DNA from: Pseudomonas gingeri
GTDB taxonomy: Bacteria; Pseudomonadota; Gammaproteobacteria; Pseudomonadales; Pseudomonadaceae
Assembly (NCBI RefSeq): GCF_013386165.1
Contig: NZ_JACAOS010000016.1
Span: 708,056 to 772,055, forward strand
Direction of reading: 5' to 3'
DNA length: 64,000 nucleotides
Under the pieces are notes generated by a model, which was not told the origin of the DNA, made no database searches, and was given only the letters and a program-made list of their open reading frames with translations. How positions within the stretch are numbered: position 1 is the first letter of the stretch; each line of letters opens with the position of its first letter. Made by a program: the position numbers and the translations under genes. Positions 47,088 to 55,716 of the stretch are shown one piece after another.

Positions 47088-48098
47088 TCAGATATCGGCC
47101 AGCGCCGCCACCAGGATCGCCTTGATGGTGTGCATGCGGTTTTCCGCCTGCTCGAAGGCGATGTTGGCCGGCGACTCGAACACCTCCTCGGTCACTTCAA
47201 CACCATTGGCCAGGTGCGGATAACGCGCGGCGATATCCTTGCCGACCTTGGTTTCGCTGTTATGGAAGGCCGGCAGGCAGTGCATGAATTTGACCCGGGG
47301 GTTGCCCGAGGCCTTCATCATTTTCGCATTGACCTGATACGGCATCAGTTGCTCGATGCGCTCGTCCCAGGCTTCCACCGGCTCACCCATGGACACCCAG
47401 ATATCGGTGTGGATGAAGTCCACGCCCTTGACCGCTTCCTTCGGGTCTTCGGTGATGGTGATGCGCGCGCCGCTTTCCTCGGCAAATGCCTTGCACTGGG
47501 CGATGAAGTCTTCATGGGGCCACAGGGCCTTCGGTGCGCCGATGCGCACGTCCATGCCGAGCTTGGCGCCGATCATCAGCAGCGAGTTACCCATGTTGTA
47601 GCGTGCATCGCCCAGGTAGGCGTAACTGATGTCGTGCAGTGGCTTGTCGCTGTGCTCGCGCATGGTCAGGGTGTCGGCGATCATCTGTGTCGGGTGGAAT
47701 TCGGCGGTCAGGCCGTTGAACACCGGCACCCCGGCGAACTTCGCCAGTTCCTCGACGATTTCCTGTTCAAAGCCACGGTACTCGATGGCATCGAACATCC
47801 GCCCGAGTACGCGGGCGGTGTCCTTCATGCTTTCCTTGTGGCCGATCTGCGACGACACCGGGTCGATATAGGTGACGTGGGCGCCCTGGTCATGGGCCGC
47901 GACTTCAAAGGCGCAGCGGGTGCGGGTCGAGGTCTTTTCGAAGATCAGCGCAATGTTCTTGCCCTTGAGGTGCGGTTGCTCGGTGCCGGTGTACTTGGCG
48001 CGCTTGAGGTCGCGGGACAGGTCGAGCAGGTAGTGCAGCTCGCGGTTGGTGTGGTGCATCAGCGAGAGCAGGCTGCGGTTACGCATGTTGAAAGCCAT
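47088..48098 (-). CDS. arcB: Catabolic ornithine carbamoyltransferase ArcB
   Basis: 336 residues from the ATG at 48098 (MAFNMRNRSLLSLMHHTN). It splits citrulline with phosphate to ornithine and carbamoyl phosphate. Carbamoyl-phosphate site EKTSTRTRCAF and ornithine site HCLPAFHN are present. The MAFNMRNR N-terminus is that of the catabolic dodecameric enzyme rather than ArgF. Confidence 0.95.
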   Translation of the reverse strand: MAFNMRNRSLLSLMHHTNRELHYLLDLSRDLKRAKYTGTEQPHLKGKNIALIFEKTSTRTRCAFEVAAHDQGAHVTYIDPVSSQIGHKESMKDTARVLGRMFDAIEYRGFEQEIVEELAKFAGVPVFNGLTAEFHPTQMIADTLTMREHSDKPLHDISYAYLGDARYNMGNSLLMIGAKLGMDVRIGAPKALWPHEDFIAQCKAFAEESGARITITEDPKEAVKGVDFIHTDIWVSMGEPVEAWDERIEQLMPYQVNAKMMKASGNPRVKFMHCLPAFHNSETKVGKDIAARYPHLANGVEVTEEVFESPANIAFEQAENRMHTIKAILVAALADI

Positions 48099-48153
48099 GT
48101 TTGGATCTCCTTGGGTATCGGTTATCCGCCTGTCCAGGTTGGATACGCTGCCT

Positions 48154-48242
48154 TGTAGGAGCCGGCTTGCTGGCGATTCAGGCGCCGCGGTCATTCAGTT
48201 GCACCGCGTTATCGTTCATCGCCAGCAAGCCGGCTCCTACAG
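48154..48242. repeat. REPIN between arcA and arcB
   Basis: Inverted arms TGTAGGAGCCGGCTTGCTGG and complement with the same spacer as the copy at 46982-47071. Both lie in the same orientation inside the arc operon. Confidence 0.92.
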
Positions 48243-48296
48243 GGGTTGCATCCGGCCAGGGCCCTTCGTGGGGGCAGGGGCAGGCTTGAGGGTGAG

Positions 48297-49553
48297 TTAG
48301 TAATCGATCGGATCGCGAATGATCGGGCAGGTCATGCAGTGACCACCGCCACGGCCCCGGCCCAGTTCGCCGGCGCTGATGGTGATGACTTCCACACCGG
48401 CCTTGCGCAGCAGGGTGTTGGTGTAGGTGTTGCGGTCGTAGCCGATCACCACGCCGGGCTCCACGGCCACCACGTTGTTGCCGTCGTCCCATTGCTCGCG
48501 TTCGGCGGCGAAGCTGTTGCCGCCGGTTTCCACCACGCGCAGGGCCTTGAGGTTGAGGGCCTTGGCGACGGTGTCGAGGAAGCTGGTTTCTTCACGGCGG
48601 ATATCGATACCGCCAGGCTTGCTCTCGTCAGGTCGCAGGGTGAAGGCGACGATCTGGTTCACCACTTCCGGGAAGATGGTCACCAGGTCGCGGTCGCAGA
48701 AGCTGAACACGGTGTCCAGGTGCATGGCCGCACGGGATTTCGGCAAGCCGGCGACAATCACCCGCTCCACCGCCTTGTGCTTGAACAGGTTCAGCGCCAG
48801 TTGACCGATGGCCTGGCGCGAGGAGCGCTCGCCCATGCCGATCAATACCACGCCGTTGCCGATCGGCATGACGTCGCCGCCTTCGAGGGTGGCGTTGCCG
48901 TGTTCCTGGTCCGGGTCGCCGTACCAGACCTGGAAGTCGGCGTTGACGAATTCCGGGTGGAACTTGTAGATGGCGCTGGCCAGCAGGGTTTCCTGGCGTC
49001 GCGCCGGCCAGTACATCGGGTTGAGGGTCACGCCGCCATAGATCCAGCAGGTGGTGTCGCGGGTGAACTGGGTGTTGGGTAGCGGCGGCAGGATAAAGCT
49101 GGAGTGGCCGAGGAAGTCGCGGAACATCTCGATGGTCTTGCCGCCGAAGCTGCTCGGCAGGTCATCGGCCGAAACGCCGCCGATGAGGAACTCGGCGACC
49201 TTGCGCGGCTCCAGGCTGCGCAGCCACGAACTGACTTCGTTGACCAGGCCGAGGCCGACCTGGTTGGCGGTGATCTTGCGCTCCAGGATCCAGTCCAGGG
49301 CTTCCTTCTGGCCGACGATATCGGTCAGCAGGTTGTGCATTTCCAGTACGTCGATATCGCGTTCGCGCATCTTGGTGACGAAGTCGAAGTGATCGCGCTT
49401 GGCCTGGGCCACCCAGAGCACATCGTCGAACAGCAGCTCGTCGCAGTTGTTCGGGGTCAGTCGCTGGTGCGCCAGGCCCGGTGAGCAGACCATCACCTTG
49501 CGCAGCTTGCCGGCTTCGGAATGAACGCCGTATTTCACTTTTTCCGTGGTCAT
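48297..49553 (-). CDS. arcA: Arginine deiminase ArcA
   Basis: 418 residues, the P. aeruginosa length. It hydrolyses arginine to citrulline and ammonia. Catalytic features are intact: nucleophile Cys406 in GGGHCMTCP, the FTRD loop, EGGD and the substrate-binding HLDTVFSF. Second gene of the operon, 34 bases after arcD. Confidence 0.97.
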   Translation of the reverse strand: MTTEKVKYGVHSEAGKLRKVMVCSPGLAHQRLTPNNCDELLFDDVLWVAQAKRDHFDFVTKMRERDIDVLEMHNLLTDIVGQKEALDWILERKITANQVGLGLVNEVSSWLRSLEPRKVAEFLIGGVSADDLPSSFGGKTIEMFRDFLGHSSFILPPLPNTQFTRDTTCWIYGGVTLNPMYWPARRQETLLASAIYKFHPEFVNADFQVWYGDPDQEHGNATLEGGDVMPIGNGVVLIGMGERSSRQAIGQLALNLFKHKAVERVIVAGLPKSRAAMHLDTVFSFCDRDLVTIFPEVVNQIVAFTLRPDESKPGGIDIRREETSFLDTVAKALNLKALRVVETGGNSFAAEREQWDDGNNVVAVEPGVVIGYDRNTYTNTLLRKAGVEVITISAGELGRGRGGGHCMTCPIIRDPIDY

Positions 49554-49587
49554 TGCAGATCCTCCAGGGAACGAAACAAACAGGGTG

Positions 49588-51015
49588 TTACAGGGTCAGG
49601 AAGCCGTCGTAGAGGCCGTAGGCCGCCACCAGGGCGCCTATGACCACCGCGGCGAAAATCAGCTTCTCGACGTTGGTGAAAATCGGTTTGCCCAGCTCGT
49701 GCTTGGCCTTGGCGAACAGGATCACGCCGGGGGCATAGAGCAGGGCGGAGAGCAGCAGGTACTTGGTGCCGCCGGCGTACAGCAGCCAGACCGCGTAGAT
49801 CAAAGCGATGGCGCCGATGAGCAGGTCCTTGCGCCGTTCGCCAGGGGCCTGTTCATAACTTTCGCCGCGCACCGCCAGCAGCACGGCATAGGCCGCCGAC
49901 CACAGGTAGGGCACCAGGATCATCGAGGTGGCGAGGTAGATCAGCGACAGGTAGGTACTGGCGGAAAACAGCGTGATGATCAGGAATATCTGCACCATGG
50001 CGTTGGTCAGCCACAGGGCATTGGCCGGCACCTGGTTGGCGTTTTCGCGGCGCAGGAACTCCGGCATGGTGTGGTCCTTGGCGGCGGCGAACATGATCTC
50101 CGCGCACAGCAGCACCCAGGACAGCAGGGCACCGAGCAGCGAGATGATCAGGCCGACGCTGATCAGCACCGCGCCCCAGTGACCGACCACGTGTTCGAGC
50201 ACGGCGGCCATGGATGGGTTCTGCAATTTCGCCAGTTCCGGTTGGGTCATGATGCCCAGGGACAGGACGTTCACCAGCATCAGGAACAGCAGCACGGTGA
50301 TAAAGCCGATGACCGTGGCCTTGCCCACGTCCGAGCGTTTTTCCGCGCGGGAGGAGAAGATGCTCGCGCCCTCGATGCCGATGAACACCCAGACGGTGAC
50401 CAGCATCATGTTGCGCACCTGGTTCATCACGCTGCCCAGGTCCGGATTCTTCACGCCCCAGATGTCGGCGGTGAAGATGTCCAGCTTGAAGGCGAACAGC
50501 GCGATCAGCACGAACAGCACCAGCGGCACGACCTTGGCGACGGTGGTCACCAGGTTGATGAACGCCGCCTCCTTGATGCCACGCAGGACCAGCCAATGCA
50601 CCGCCCACAGCAGCACCGAGGCGCCGATCACCGCGGCCACGGTATTACCTTCGCCGAACACCGGGAAAAAGTAACCCAGGGTGCTGAACAGCAGGACGAA
50701 GTAGCCGACGTTGCCCAGCCAGGCACTGATCCAGTAGCCCCAGGCGGACGAGAAACCCATGTAGTCGCCGAAACCGGCCTTGGCGTAGGCATAAACCCCG
50801 CCGTCCAGGTTCGGTTTGCGATTGGCCAGGGTCTGGAACACGAAGGCCAGGGTCAACATGCCCACGGCGGTAATGGCCCAGCCAATCAATACGGCGCCGA
50901 CATCGGCACTGGCGGCCATGTTCTGTGGCAGCGAAAAGATCCCGCCGCCGATCATCGAACCCACCACCAGAGCGACGAGCGCGCCTAATCGCAGTTTTCC
51001 GGGAGACTCAGACAT
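49588..51015 (-). CDS. arcD: Arginine/ornithine antiporter ArcD
   Basis: 475 residues, 12-13 membrane helices, APC family (KLRLGALVALVVGSMIGGGI opening). It exchanges external arginine for internal ornithine without energy cost. First gene of arcDABC; an Anr-box-like site lies 62 bases upstream. A close paralog of the same length is transcribed divergently at 51454. Confidence 0.95.
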   Translation of the reverse strand: MSESPGKLRLGALVALVVGSMIGGGIFSLPQNMAASADVGAVLIGWAITAVGMLTLAFVFQTLANRKPNLDGGVYAYAKAGFGDYMGFSSAWGYWISAWLGNVGYFVLLFSTLGYFFPVFGEGNTVAAVIGASVLLWAVHWLVLRGIKEAAFINLVTTVAKVVPLVLFVLIALFAFKLDIFTADIWGVKNPDLGSVMNQVRNMMLVTVWVFIGIEGASIFSSRAEKRSDVGKATVIGFITVLLFLMLVNVLSLGIMTQPELAKLQNPSMAAVLEHVVGHWGAVLISVGLIISLLGALLSWVLLCAEIMFAAAKDHTMPEFLRRENANQVPANALWLTNAMVQIFLIITLFSASTYLSLIYLATSMILVPYLWSAAYAVLLAVRGESYEQAPGERRKDLLIGAIALIYAVWLLYAGGTKYLLLSALLYAPGVILFAKAKHELGKPIFTNVEKLIFAAVVIGALVAAYGLYDGFLTL

Positions 51016-51076
51016 TGCATGACTCCAATCCAGGAGAAATAAGGCTAGAGAGTAAGGCCAGGGATAAAAGCGAGGG

Positions 51077-51090
51077 ATGATGCAGATCAG
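51077..51090. promoter_or_regulatory. Anr/FNR-box-like site upstream of arcD
   Basis: ATGAT-GCAG-ATCAG matches the Anr consensus TTGAT-N4-ATCAA at 8 of 10 informative bases. A -10-like TACTCT lies about 30 bases downstream on the minus strand, compatible with a class II Anr promoter centred near -41.5. The arc operon is Anr-controlled in P. aeruginosa. Confidence 0.65.
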
Positions 51091-51276
51091 TTCATTGGCA
51101 CATTCCGTTGTTTATGAACGAGTTGAGTGATTGGCGCGGGGCAGGTGGTAGCGTGCTAAAAGGCCCGTCCTAGAGCCATTGTGCCATCATTAAAAAGAAT
51201 GTTTCGTATTGCCGTGGGTGTTTAAACTAGCTAATCCTGTGGAATGTGCAAATTTCTGATACGCCTTTTTTAAACG

Positions 51277-51375
51277 CACTCGATTTATTCGACACAGCCC
51301 ACAAAATGATCGAGTCACTAGGGTTTTATGATCTTGAACGCCTATCTTTGTTAGCCCTGTCGAATAAACGCAGTG
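51277..51375. repeat. Long imperfect inverted repeat upstream of arcD2
   Basis: The arms at 51277-51305 and 51347-51375 pair at 22 of 29 positions, with a 41-base loop. The element ATCGAGT(C/G) occurs in or near it three times (51277 inverted, 51309, 51392). It may be a regulator-binding cluster or a structured leader for arcD2. No other content is seen in the 438-base arcD-arcD2 gap besides promoters. Confidence 0.6.
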
Positions 51376-51453
51376 CGACGCCGGATAATTAATCGAGTGA
51401 ACATCCGTTCTCTTGTTAAATGTTGAAACAATTAAGTGATCAAGGAAGTTCAT

Positions 51454-52881
51454 ATGTCAGGGGCGACCCAGAAACTGCGACTCGGCGCGCTGATTGCTTT
51501 GGTGGTGGGGTCTATGATCGGCGGCGGGATCTTTTCCCTGCCGCAGAACATGGCGGCGCGGGCCGCGGTGGGCGCGGTGCTGATCGGCTGGGTTATCACC
51601 GCGGTGGGCATGCTGGCCCTGGCCTTTGTGTTCCAGACCCTGGCCAACCGCAAGCCGGAACTGGACTCCGGTGTCTACGCCTATGCCAAGGCCGGTTTCG
51701 GCGACTACATGGGGTTTTCGTCGGCCTGGGGTTACTGGATCAGCGCGTGGATGGGCAATGTCGGCTATTTCGTCCTGCTGTTCAGCACCCTGGGTTACTT
51801 TTTCCCGGTGTTTGGCCAGGGCAATACCCCAGTGGCCATCGGCTGCGCCTCGGTGCTGCTATGGGCTGTGCATGGGCTGGTGTTGCGGGGGATCAAGGAA
51901 GCGGCATTCATCAACCTGGTGACCACGGTCGCCAAGGTGGTGCCCCTGGTGATGTTTATCGTGATCGCCGCAATGGCCTTCGACGCCGATCTGTTCACCC
52001 GGGATATCTGGGGGCTTGGCAATCCAAAGCTCGGCGGGGTGATGGAGCAGGTCCGGCACATGATGCTGGTGACGGTATTCGTGTTCATCGGCATCGAGGG
52101 TGCCAGCGTCTACTCCGGTCGGGCGGAAAAACGCTCGGACGTGGGCAAGGCCACGCTGATTGGTTTTCTTGGGGTGCTGGCGTTGTTGGTGCTGGTGAAT
52201 GTCCTGTCCCTGGGGATCATGAGCGGGCCGCAACTGTCGCAGTTGCAGAACCCTTCGTTGGCCGCGGTGCTGGCGCATATCGTCGGGCCGTGGGGGGCGT
52301 TGCTGATCAGTGTCGGGTTGGCGGTGTCGTTGCTCGGCGCGTTGTTGTCCTGGGCGCTGCTGTGCGCCGAGATCCTCTACGCCACGGCCCGGGACCGCAC
52401 CTTGCCGGCGTTTCTGAAAAAAGAAAATGCCAATCATGTGCCGGTCAATGCGCTGTGGTTGACCAATGGGATGATTCAGGTGTTCCTGTTGATTACGCTG
52501 TTTTCCGAGGGGACCTATACCAGCCTGATCTACCTGGCTTCGTCGATGATCCTGGTGCCTTACTTGTGGTCGGCGGCGTATGCGGTGTTGCTGTGCTGGC
52601 GCGGGGAAACCTATGAAGGGACGGTCGGTGCACGGCGCAAGGACCTGCTGGTGGGTGTGGTCGCCCTGGGGTATGCGATCTGGCTGTTGTATGCCGGCGG
52701 CCTGAAATACCTGCTGTTGTCGGCACTGCTCTATGCGCCGGGCGTGATCCTCTTTGCCATGGCCAAGCGTGAACAGGGCGAGCCGCTGTTCACGCCCCTG
52801 GAAAAGGGGATTTTCGCCTGCGTTCTGGTGGGCGCAGGGCTGGCGGCCTATGGGCTCTATGCTGGGCTGTTGTCGCTTTGA
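51454..52881 (+). CDS. Second ArcD-like arginine/ornithine antiporter (divergent paralog)
   Basis: 475 residues, the same length as ArcD and similar along its whole length (for example GFGDYMGFSSAWGYWISAW and KEAAFINLVTTVAKVVPLV are shared). The start at 51454 has an AAGGAAG site. Differences cluster in loops and a few helices, so exchange specificity or affinity may differ. It stands alone, divergent from arcDABC, with its own upstream region rich in inverted repeats. The CoA-transferase gene converges 3 bases after its stop. Confidence 0.9.
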   Translation: MSGATQKLRLGALIALVVGSMIGGGIFSLPQNMAARAAVGAVLIGWVITAVGMLALAFVFQTLANRKPELDSGVYAYAKAGFGDYMGFSSAWGYWISAWMGNVGYFVLLFSTLGYFFPVFGQGNTPVAIGCASVLLWAVHGLVLRGIKEAAFINLVTTVAKVVPLVMFIVIAAMAFDADLFTRDIWGLGNPKLGGVMEQVRHMMLVTVFVFIGIEGASVYSGRAEKRSDVGKATLIGFLGVLALLVLVNVLSLGIMSGPQLSQLQNPSLAAVLAHIVGPWGALLISVGLAVSLLGALLSWALLCAEILYATARDRTLPAFLKKENANHVPVNALWLTNGMIQVFLLITLFSEGTYTSLIYLASSMILVPYLWSAAYAVLLCWRGETYEGTVGARRKDLLVGVVALGYAIWLLYAGGLKYLLLSALLYAPGVILFAMAKREQGEPLFTPLEKGIFACVLVGAGLAAYGLYAGLLSL

Positions 52882-52884
52882 GGA

Positions 52885-54237
52885 TCACCACCAGCGTGGT
52901 GGATGAGCCCCCAACTTTGTCGCCCCTGAATCCCATTGCAAAGGCTGCGTTCCAACCTTGAGCGGCGACAGCAAGCGCCGCGCCGGGCCCCAGGAGGTCT
53001 GCTCCAGCAAGGGGTTCCAGTCCCGCGTCCCGAGGGGCGATAGAGGCTCGGTCCCATTGACCGCCCCCTGTTCCAGCAACAACTTCGCCGTGCGGGCCAG
53101 GGACAAACGCGCCGAGCCACCCAGCCCGTTGCGCAACCGTTCGGTCAGCGCGCGGATTGCCGCGGCCGCCATCAGGTAACCGGTGCCATGGTCGAGCGCC
53201 TGCACCGGTAATGGGATGGGCTTGTCCGCTTGTTTCCAGAGCATGCCGGCCTGGGCGATACCGCTGCTCATCTGCACCAGGCTGTCGAAGCCCCGGCGAT
53301 TGCGCCAGGGGCCGCTCCAGCCGTAGGCGTTCAGGCTCACATCGATAAGCCCGGGGGCCAGGCGCTGGCGGCGCGGGGCATCGTAGCCAAGTCCCTCCAG
53401 GGCGTCGGCGCGGTAGCCATGGAGGAGAATATCGGCGCCCCCGAGCAAACTTTCGAAGACTTCGCGGTCAGCGGCGTCGTGCAGGTTCAGGCGGGCACAG
53501 TGCTTGCCGAGGGTGACGTCCGGTGTCAGGGCCGGTTCGTCCCAGGTCGGCGGGTCGATGCGCAGCACTTCGGCGCCCAGCCCTGCCAGCAGGCGGCTGG
53601 CCACGGGGCCGGCGAGTACACGGGTCAGGTCGAGGACCTTGATGCCCGCCAGCGGACGCGCCGGGGAACCCTGCCAGGTCCGTGAACCGTGGCTATCGTT
53701 GCTGTCCCGCTGGACCAGGGCTTCGGCATTCACCGCCAGCCCCTGGGGGTGTTCCTGCCAGGCCGACCATGAGCGCATCTGCGCGGCGCAGCCACCGGCT
53801 TCGACCACCGCCTGCTCCAGTTCTGCGGCGGACCATTGGGCCACTTTGCTGGCCATGGCGCTGCGATCGGAGGCCAGGCCGAGGACGCGTTCGGCGGCGC
53901 GGCGATGGTGCGGGGCATTGGTGTGCAGGCGGATCCAGCCGTCGGCGCTGGCGTAGTCGCCGGCAATCGGGTCCCAGGGCGGCGGGATTTCCCAGCCCAG
54001 CGGCTGCACGGCGCTGCCGAACCAGAGGGAGGCCAGGCGTCGGTCGACTTCGACGACGGGGCGCTGTCCGTTCTGTTGCTGCAGCAGTTCGGCCACCGCC
54101 TGGCCGGCGGCGGCGAGGCTGGCGCCAGCGAGATCGGTGACGGCGAAGGTTGAAGGCAGAACGCCGCTGCCGGTAAAGATCGGGGACGTGAGGGGCAGAT
54201 CGAGCGCGGCTTGAATGGACGTCAACAGATCGGTCAT
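52885..54237 (-). CDS. Class III CoA transferase (CaiB/BaiF family)
   Basis: 450 residues. The family signatures are GIKVLDLTRVLAGPVASRLL followed by LGAEVLRIDPP, and the catalytic Asp should be the one in RRGFDSLVQMSSG. It moves CoA between carboxylic acids. The roughly 190-residue N-terminal extension makes it longer than CaiB (405), as in the two-lobed CoA-transferase III group. No neighbour indicates a substrate. Confidence 0.85.
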   Translation of the reverse strand: MTDLLTSIQAALDLPLTSPIFTGSGVLPSTFAVTDLAGASLAAAGQAVAELLQQQNGQRPVVEVDRRLASLWFGSAVQPLGWEIPPPWDPIAGDYASADGWIRLHTNAPHHRRAAERVLGLASDRSAMASKVAQWSAAELEQAVVEAGGCAAQMRSWSAWQEHPQGLAVNAEALVQRDSNDSHGSRTWQGSPARPLAGIKVLDLTRVLAGPVASRLLAGLGAEVLRIDPPTWDEPALTPDVTLGKHCARLNLHDAADREVFESLLGGADILLHGYRADALEGLGYDAPRRQRLAPGLIDVSLNAYGWSGPWRNRRGFDSLVQMSSGIAQAGMLWKQADKPIPLPVQALDHGTGYLMAAAAIRALTERLRNGLGGSARLSLARTAKLLLEQGAVNGTEPLSPLGTRDWNPLLEQTSWGPARRLLSPLKVGTQPLQWDSGATKLGAHPPRWW

Positions 54238-54331
54238 CGAAGGCTCTCCGTGAGAAGGGCCATTGCACCTGAAATACGGGGGATTGTCGATGTCAGGTGG
54301 CGCACATAACGCAGGTGCGACAGGTTGACAT

Positions 54332-54739
54332 TCAGGACGCGTCGGATAGCGGCAGTCGCTCCGGACGCGACCAGATCCACAGGTTGCCCAGGCTCATCCC
54401 GGCGATGGCCAGATAGATCGGCCAGCCGTGTTCGAGCATCACCAGCATCAGCGTGGCACAGAGCAGCATGCTCACGGTGGCGCTGATCTTGGCCTTGCGG
54501 GCGATGATCTTGCCGTTGCGCCAGTTGCTCAGGATCGGGCCGAACAGTCGATGGTTTTCCAGCCAGGCGCTCAGGCGCGGCGAACTCTTGGTGGCGGCCC
54601 AGGCGGCCAGCAGGATGAACTCGGTGGTCGGCAGGCCGGGAATGACGATGGCGATCAGGCCGATGCCCAGGCTGACGTAGGCGAGCAGGCCGAAGAGCAC
54701 GCGGACGAGTTTGGAGGAGGAGGGTTTTGGCTGGGTCAT
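54332..54739 (-). CDS. DUF454 (YbaN) small membrane protein
   Basis: 135 residues from the ATG at 54739; an upstream TTG at 54775 with a nearby AGGAC is an alternative. Two to three membrane helices with the DUF454 motif GLLAYVSLGIGLIAIVIPGLPTTE split across helix 1, then FILLAAWAATKSSPRL. Function is unknown, and it often lies near iron/heme genes; heme oxygenase follows in the same direction here, upstream. Confidence 0.8.
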   Translation of the reverse strand: MTQPKPSSSKLVRVLFGLLAYVSLGIGLIAIVIPGLPTTEFILLAAWAATKSSPRLSAWLENHRLFGPILSNWRNGKIIARKAKISATVSMLLCATLMLVMLEHGWPIYLAIAGMSLGNLWIWSRPERLPLSDAS

Positions 54740-54831
54740 GGTGTCAATTGTGGTGCGCCGAGCGAGTTGGCTCAAGTCCTGGTGTCCGTATGGATTGCCA
54801 TGCTCGATGTCATCTTGAGCCGGGTCGAGGT

Positions 54832-54967
54832 TTGTGGCGAGGGGGCTTGCCCGCGCTGGGGCGCGAAGCGGCCCTAAAACCAGCGAGCGCAGTCTATCAG
54901 GCTAACCGAGATGACTGATTTTACGACTGCTTCTCAGCCGAGCGCGGGCAAGCCCGCTCGCCACAAG
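54832..54967. repeat. REP pair of the GTGGCGAG type
   Basis: Inverted arms TTGTGGCGAG...GCTTGCCCGC and GCGGGCAAGCCCGCTCGCCA around a 75-base spacer, between DUF454 and hemO. It is the same family as the single palindrome at 9098. Confidence 0.85.
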
Positions 54968-54992
54968 ATTTGATCTGACCCAGTATTTTGTA

Positions 54993-55601
54993 TCAGGCCA
55001 GTTCCGGCGCCGTGGCGTAAGCCTGCTCCAGCAGCACGGTGAAACGCACGAACGCGTCAATTGCGCCTTTCTCCGCCGCCGCTTCTTCTTCGGCATTCAA
55101 CTCCAGTCCGTCGAGGGTCCTGGTAAAGCGCTTCCAGCCTTCGGCGCGACCGCCGGCCGGTTCGCCCAGATGGCGGGCGCCGAAGGTTTCGCTCAGGCCC
55201 AGGCCCACGGCACGCTTGATCAGGAACGCGGCACCGAGCTTGGAACCCTCGGAGACGAAAAGCCAGCCCAGGGCTTCAGCCTGACTCGGGTTGTGCACCG
55301 CACCGGCCACCGGCGCCGGCACTTCGGTGTCCAGGTCGGCGAGGTCGGCCTTGGCCGCTTCAGCCCGGCAGCGCTCGGGCAGATCGGCGACGATGGCGAT
55401 CAGTGCCGGGTCGTTGTACAGCGATACCAGCTCCGATTGGAACAGGTACTGGGCCACCACGAAACGGGCGAAGTTGGCCTGGGTTTCGAACGGCGCATGG
55501 GCTTTGACCAACTGGTCGAGCTTGGCATGCGGCTCGTGGGTGATCTGGTTCAGGCGTTGCGAGCGCAGGCTCGGGCGCGGTGTGTTATCCGGGGTGGTCA
55601 T
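54993..55601 (-). CDS. hemO: Biliverdin-producing heme oxygenase (HemO/PigA type)
   Basis: 202 residues from the ATG at 55601 with an AAGGA site. It cleaves heme to biliverdin, CO and iron. The proximal heme His is in THEPHAKLD near residue 26, and the distal helix has the glycine-rich ALGWLFVSEGSKLGAAFL. It lies downstream of the heme receptor, but a strong terminator separates them, so it may have its own promoter. Confidence 0.92.
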   Translation of the reverse strand: MTTPDNTPRPSLRSQRLNQITHEPHAKLDQLVKAHAPFETQANFARFVVAQYLFQSELVSLYNDPALIAIVADLPERCRAEAAKADLADLDTEVPAPVAGAVHNPSQAEALGWLFVSEGSKLGAAFLIKRAVGLGLSETFGARHLGEPAGGRAEGWKRFTRTLDGLELNAEEEAAAEKGAIDAFVRFTVLLEQAYATAPELA

Positions 55602-55662
55602 GGCGATGTCCTTGAAAAAGAGAGGCGCTGTGTAACTAGACGAATCAGAAGACGCGCGACAG

Positions 55663-55708
55663 TAAAAAAACCTCACCCCGGCCCTGTGAAATCCGGCCGG
55701 GTGAGGTT
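55663..55708 (-). terminator. Terminator after the heme receptor
   Basis: Stem ACCTCACCCGGCC / GGCCGGGGTGAGGT with a loop of about 12 bases, then a run of seven T on the minus strand, 9 bases past the receptor stop and 61 bases before hemO. Confidence 0.88.
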
Positions 55709-55716
55709 CAGTCCGA

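Noticed and set aside
46982..48242. Repeated palindromes considered as a CRISPR array
   Set aside because: The copies are inverted doublets spread between genes, with a conserved inner spacer and no cas genes. They fit REPINs.
51400..51450. Second Anr box immediately before arcD2
   Set aside because: TTGAA-ACAA-TTAAG matches one half only; not better than chance in an A/T-rich stretch.
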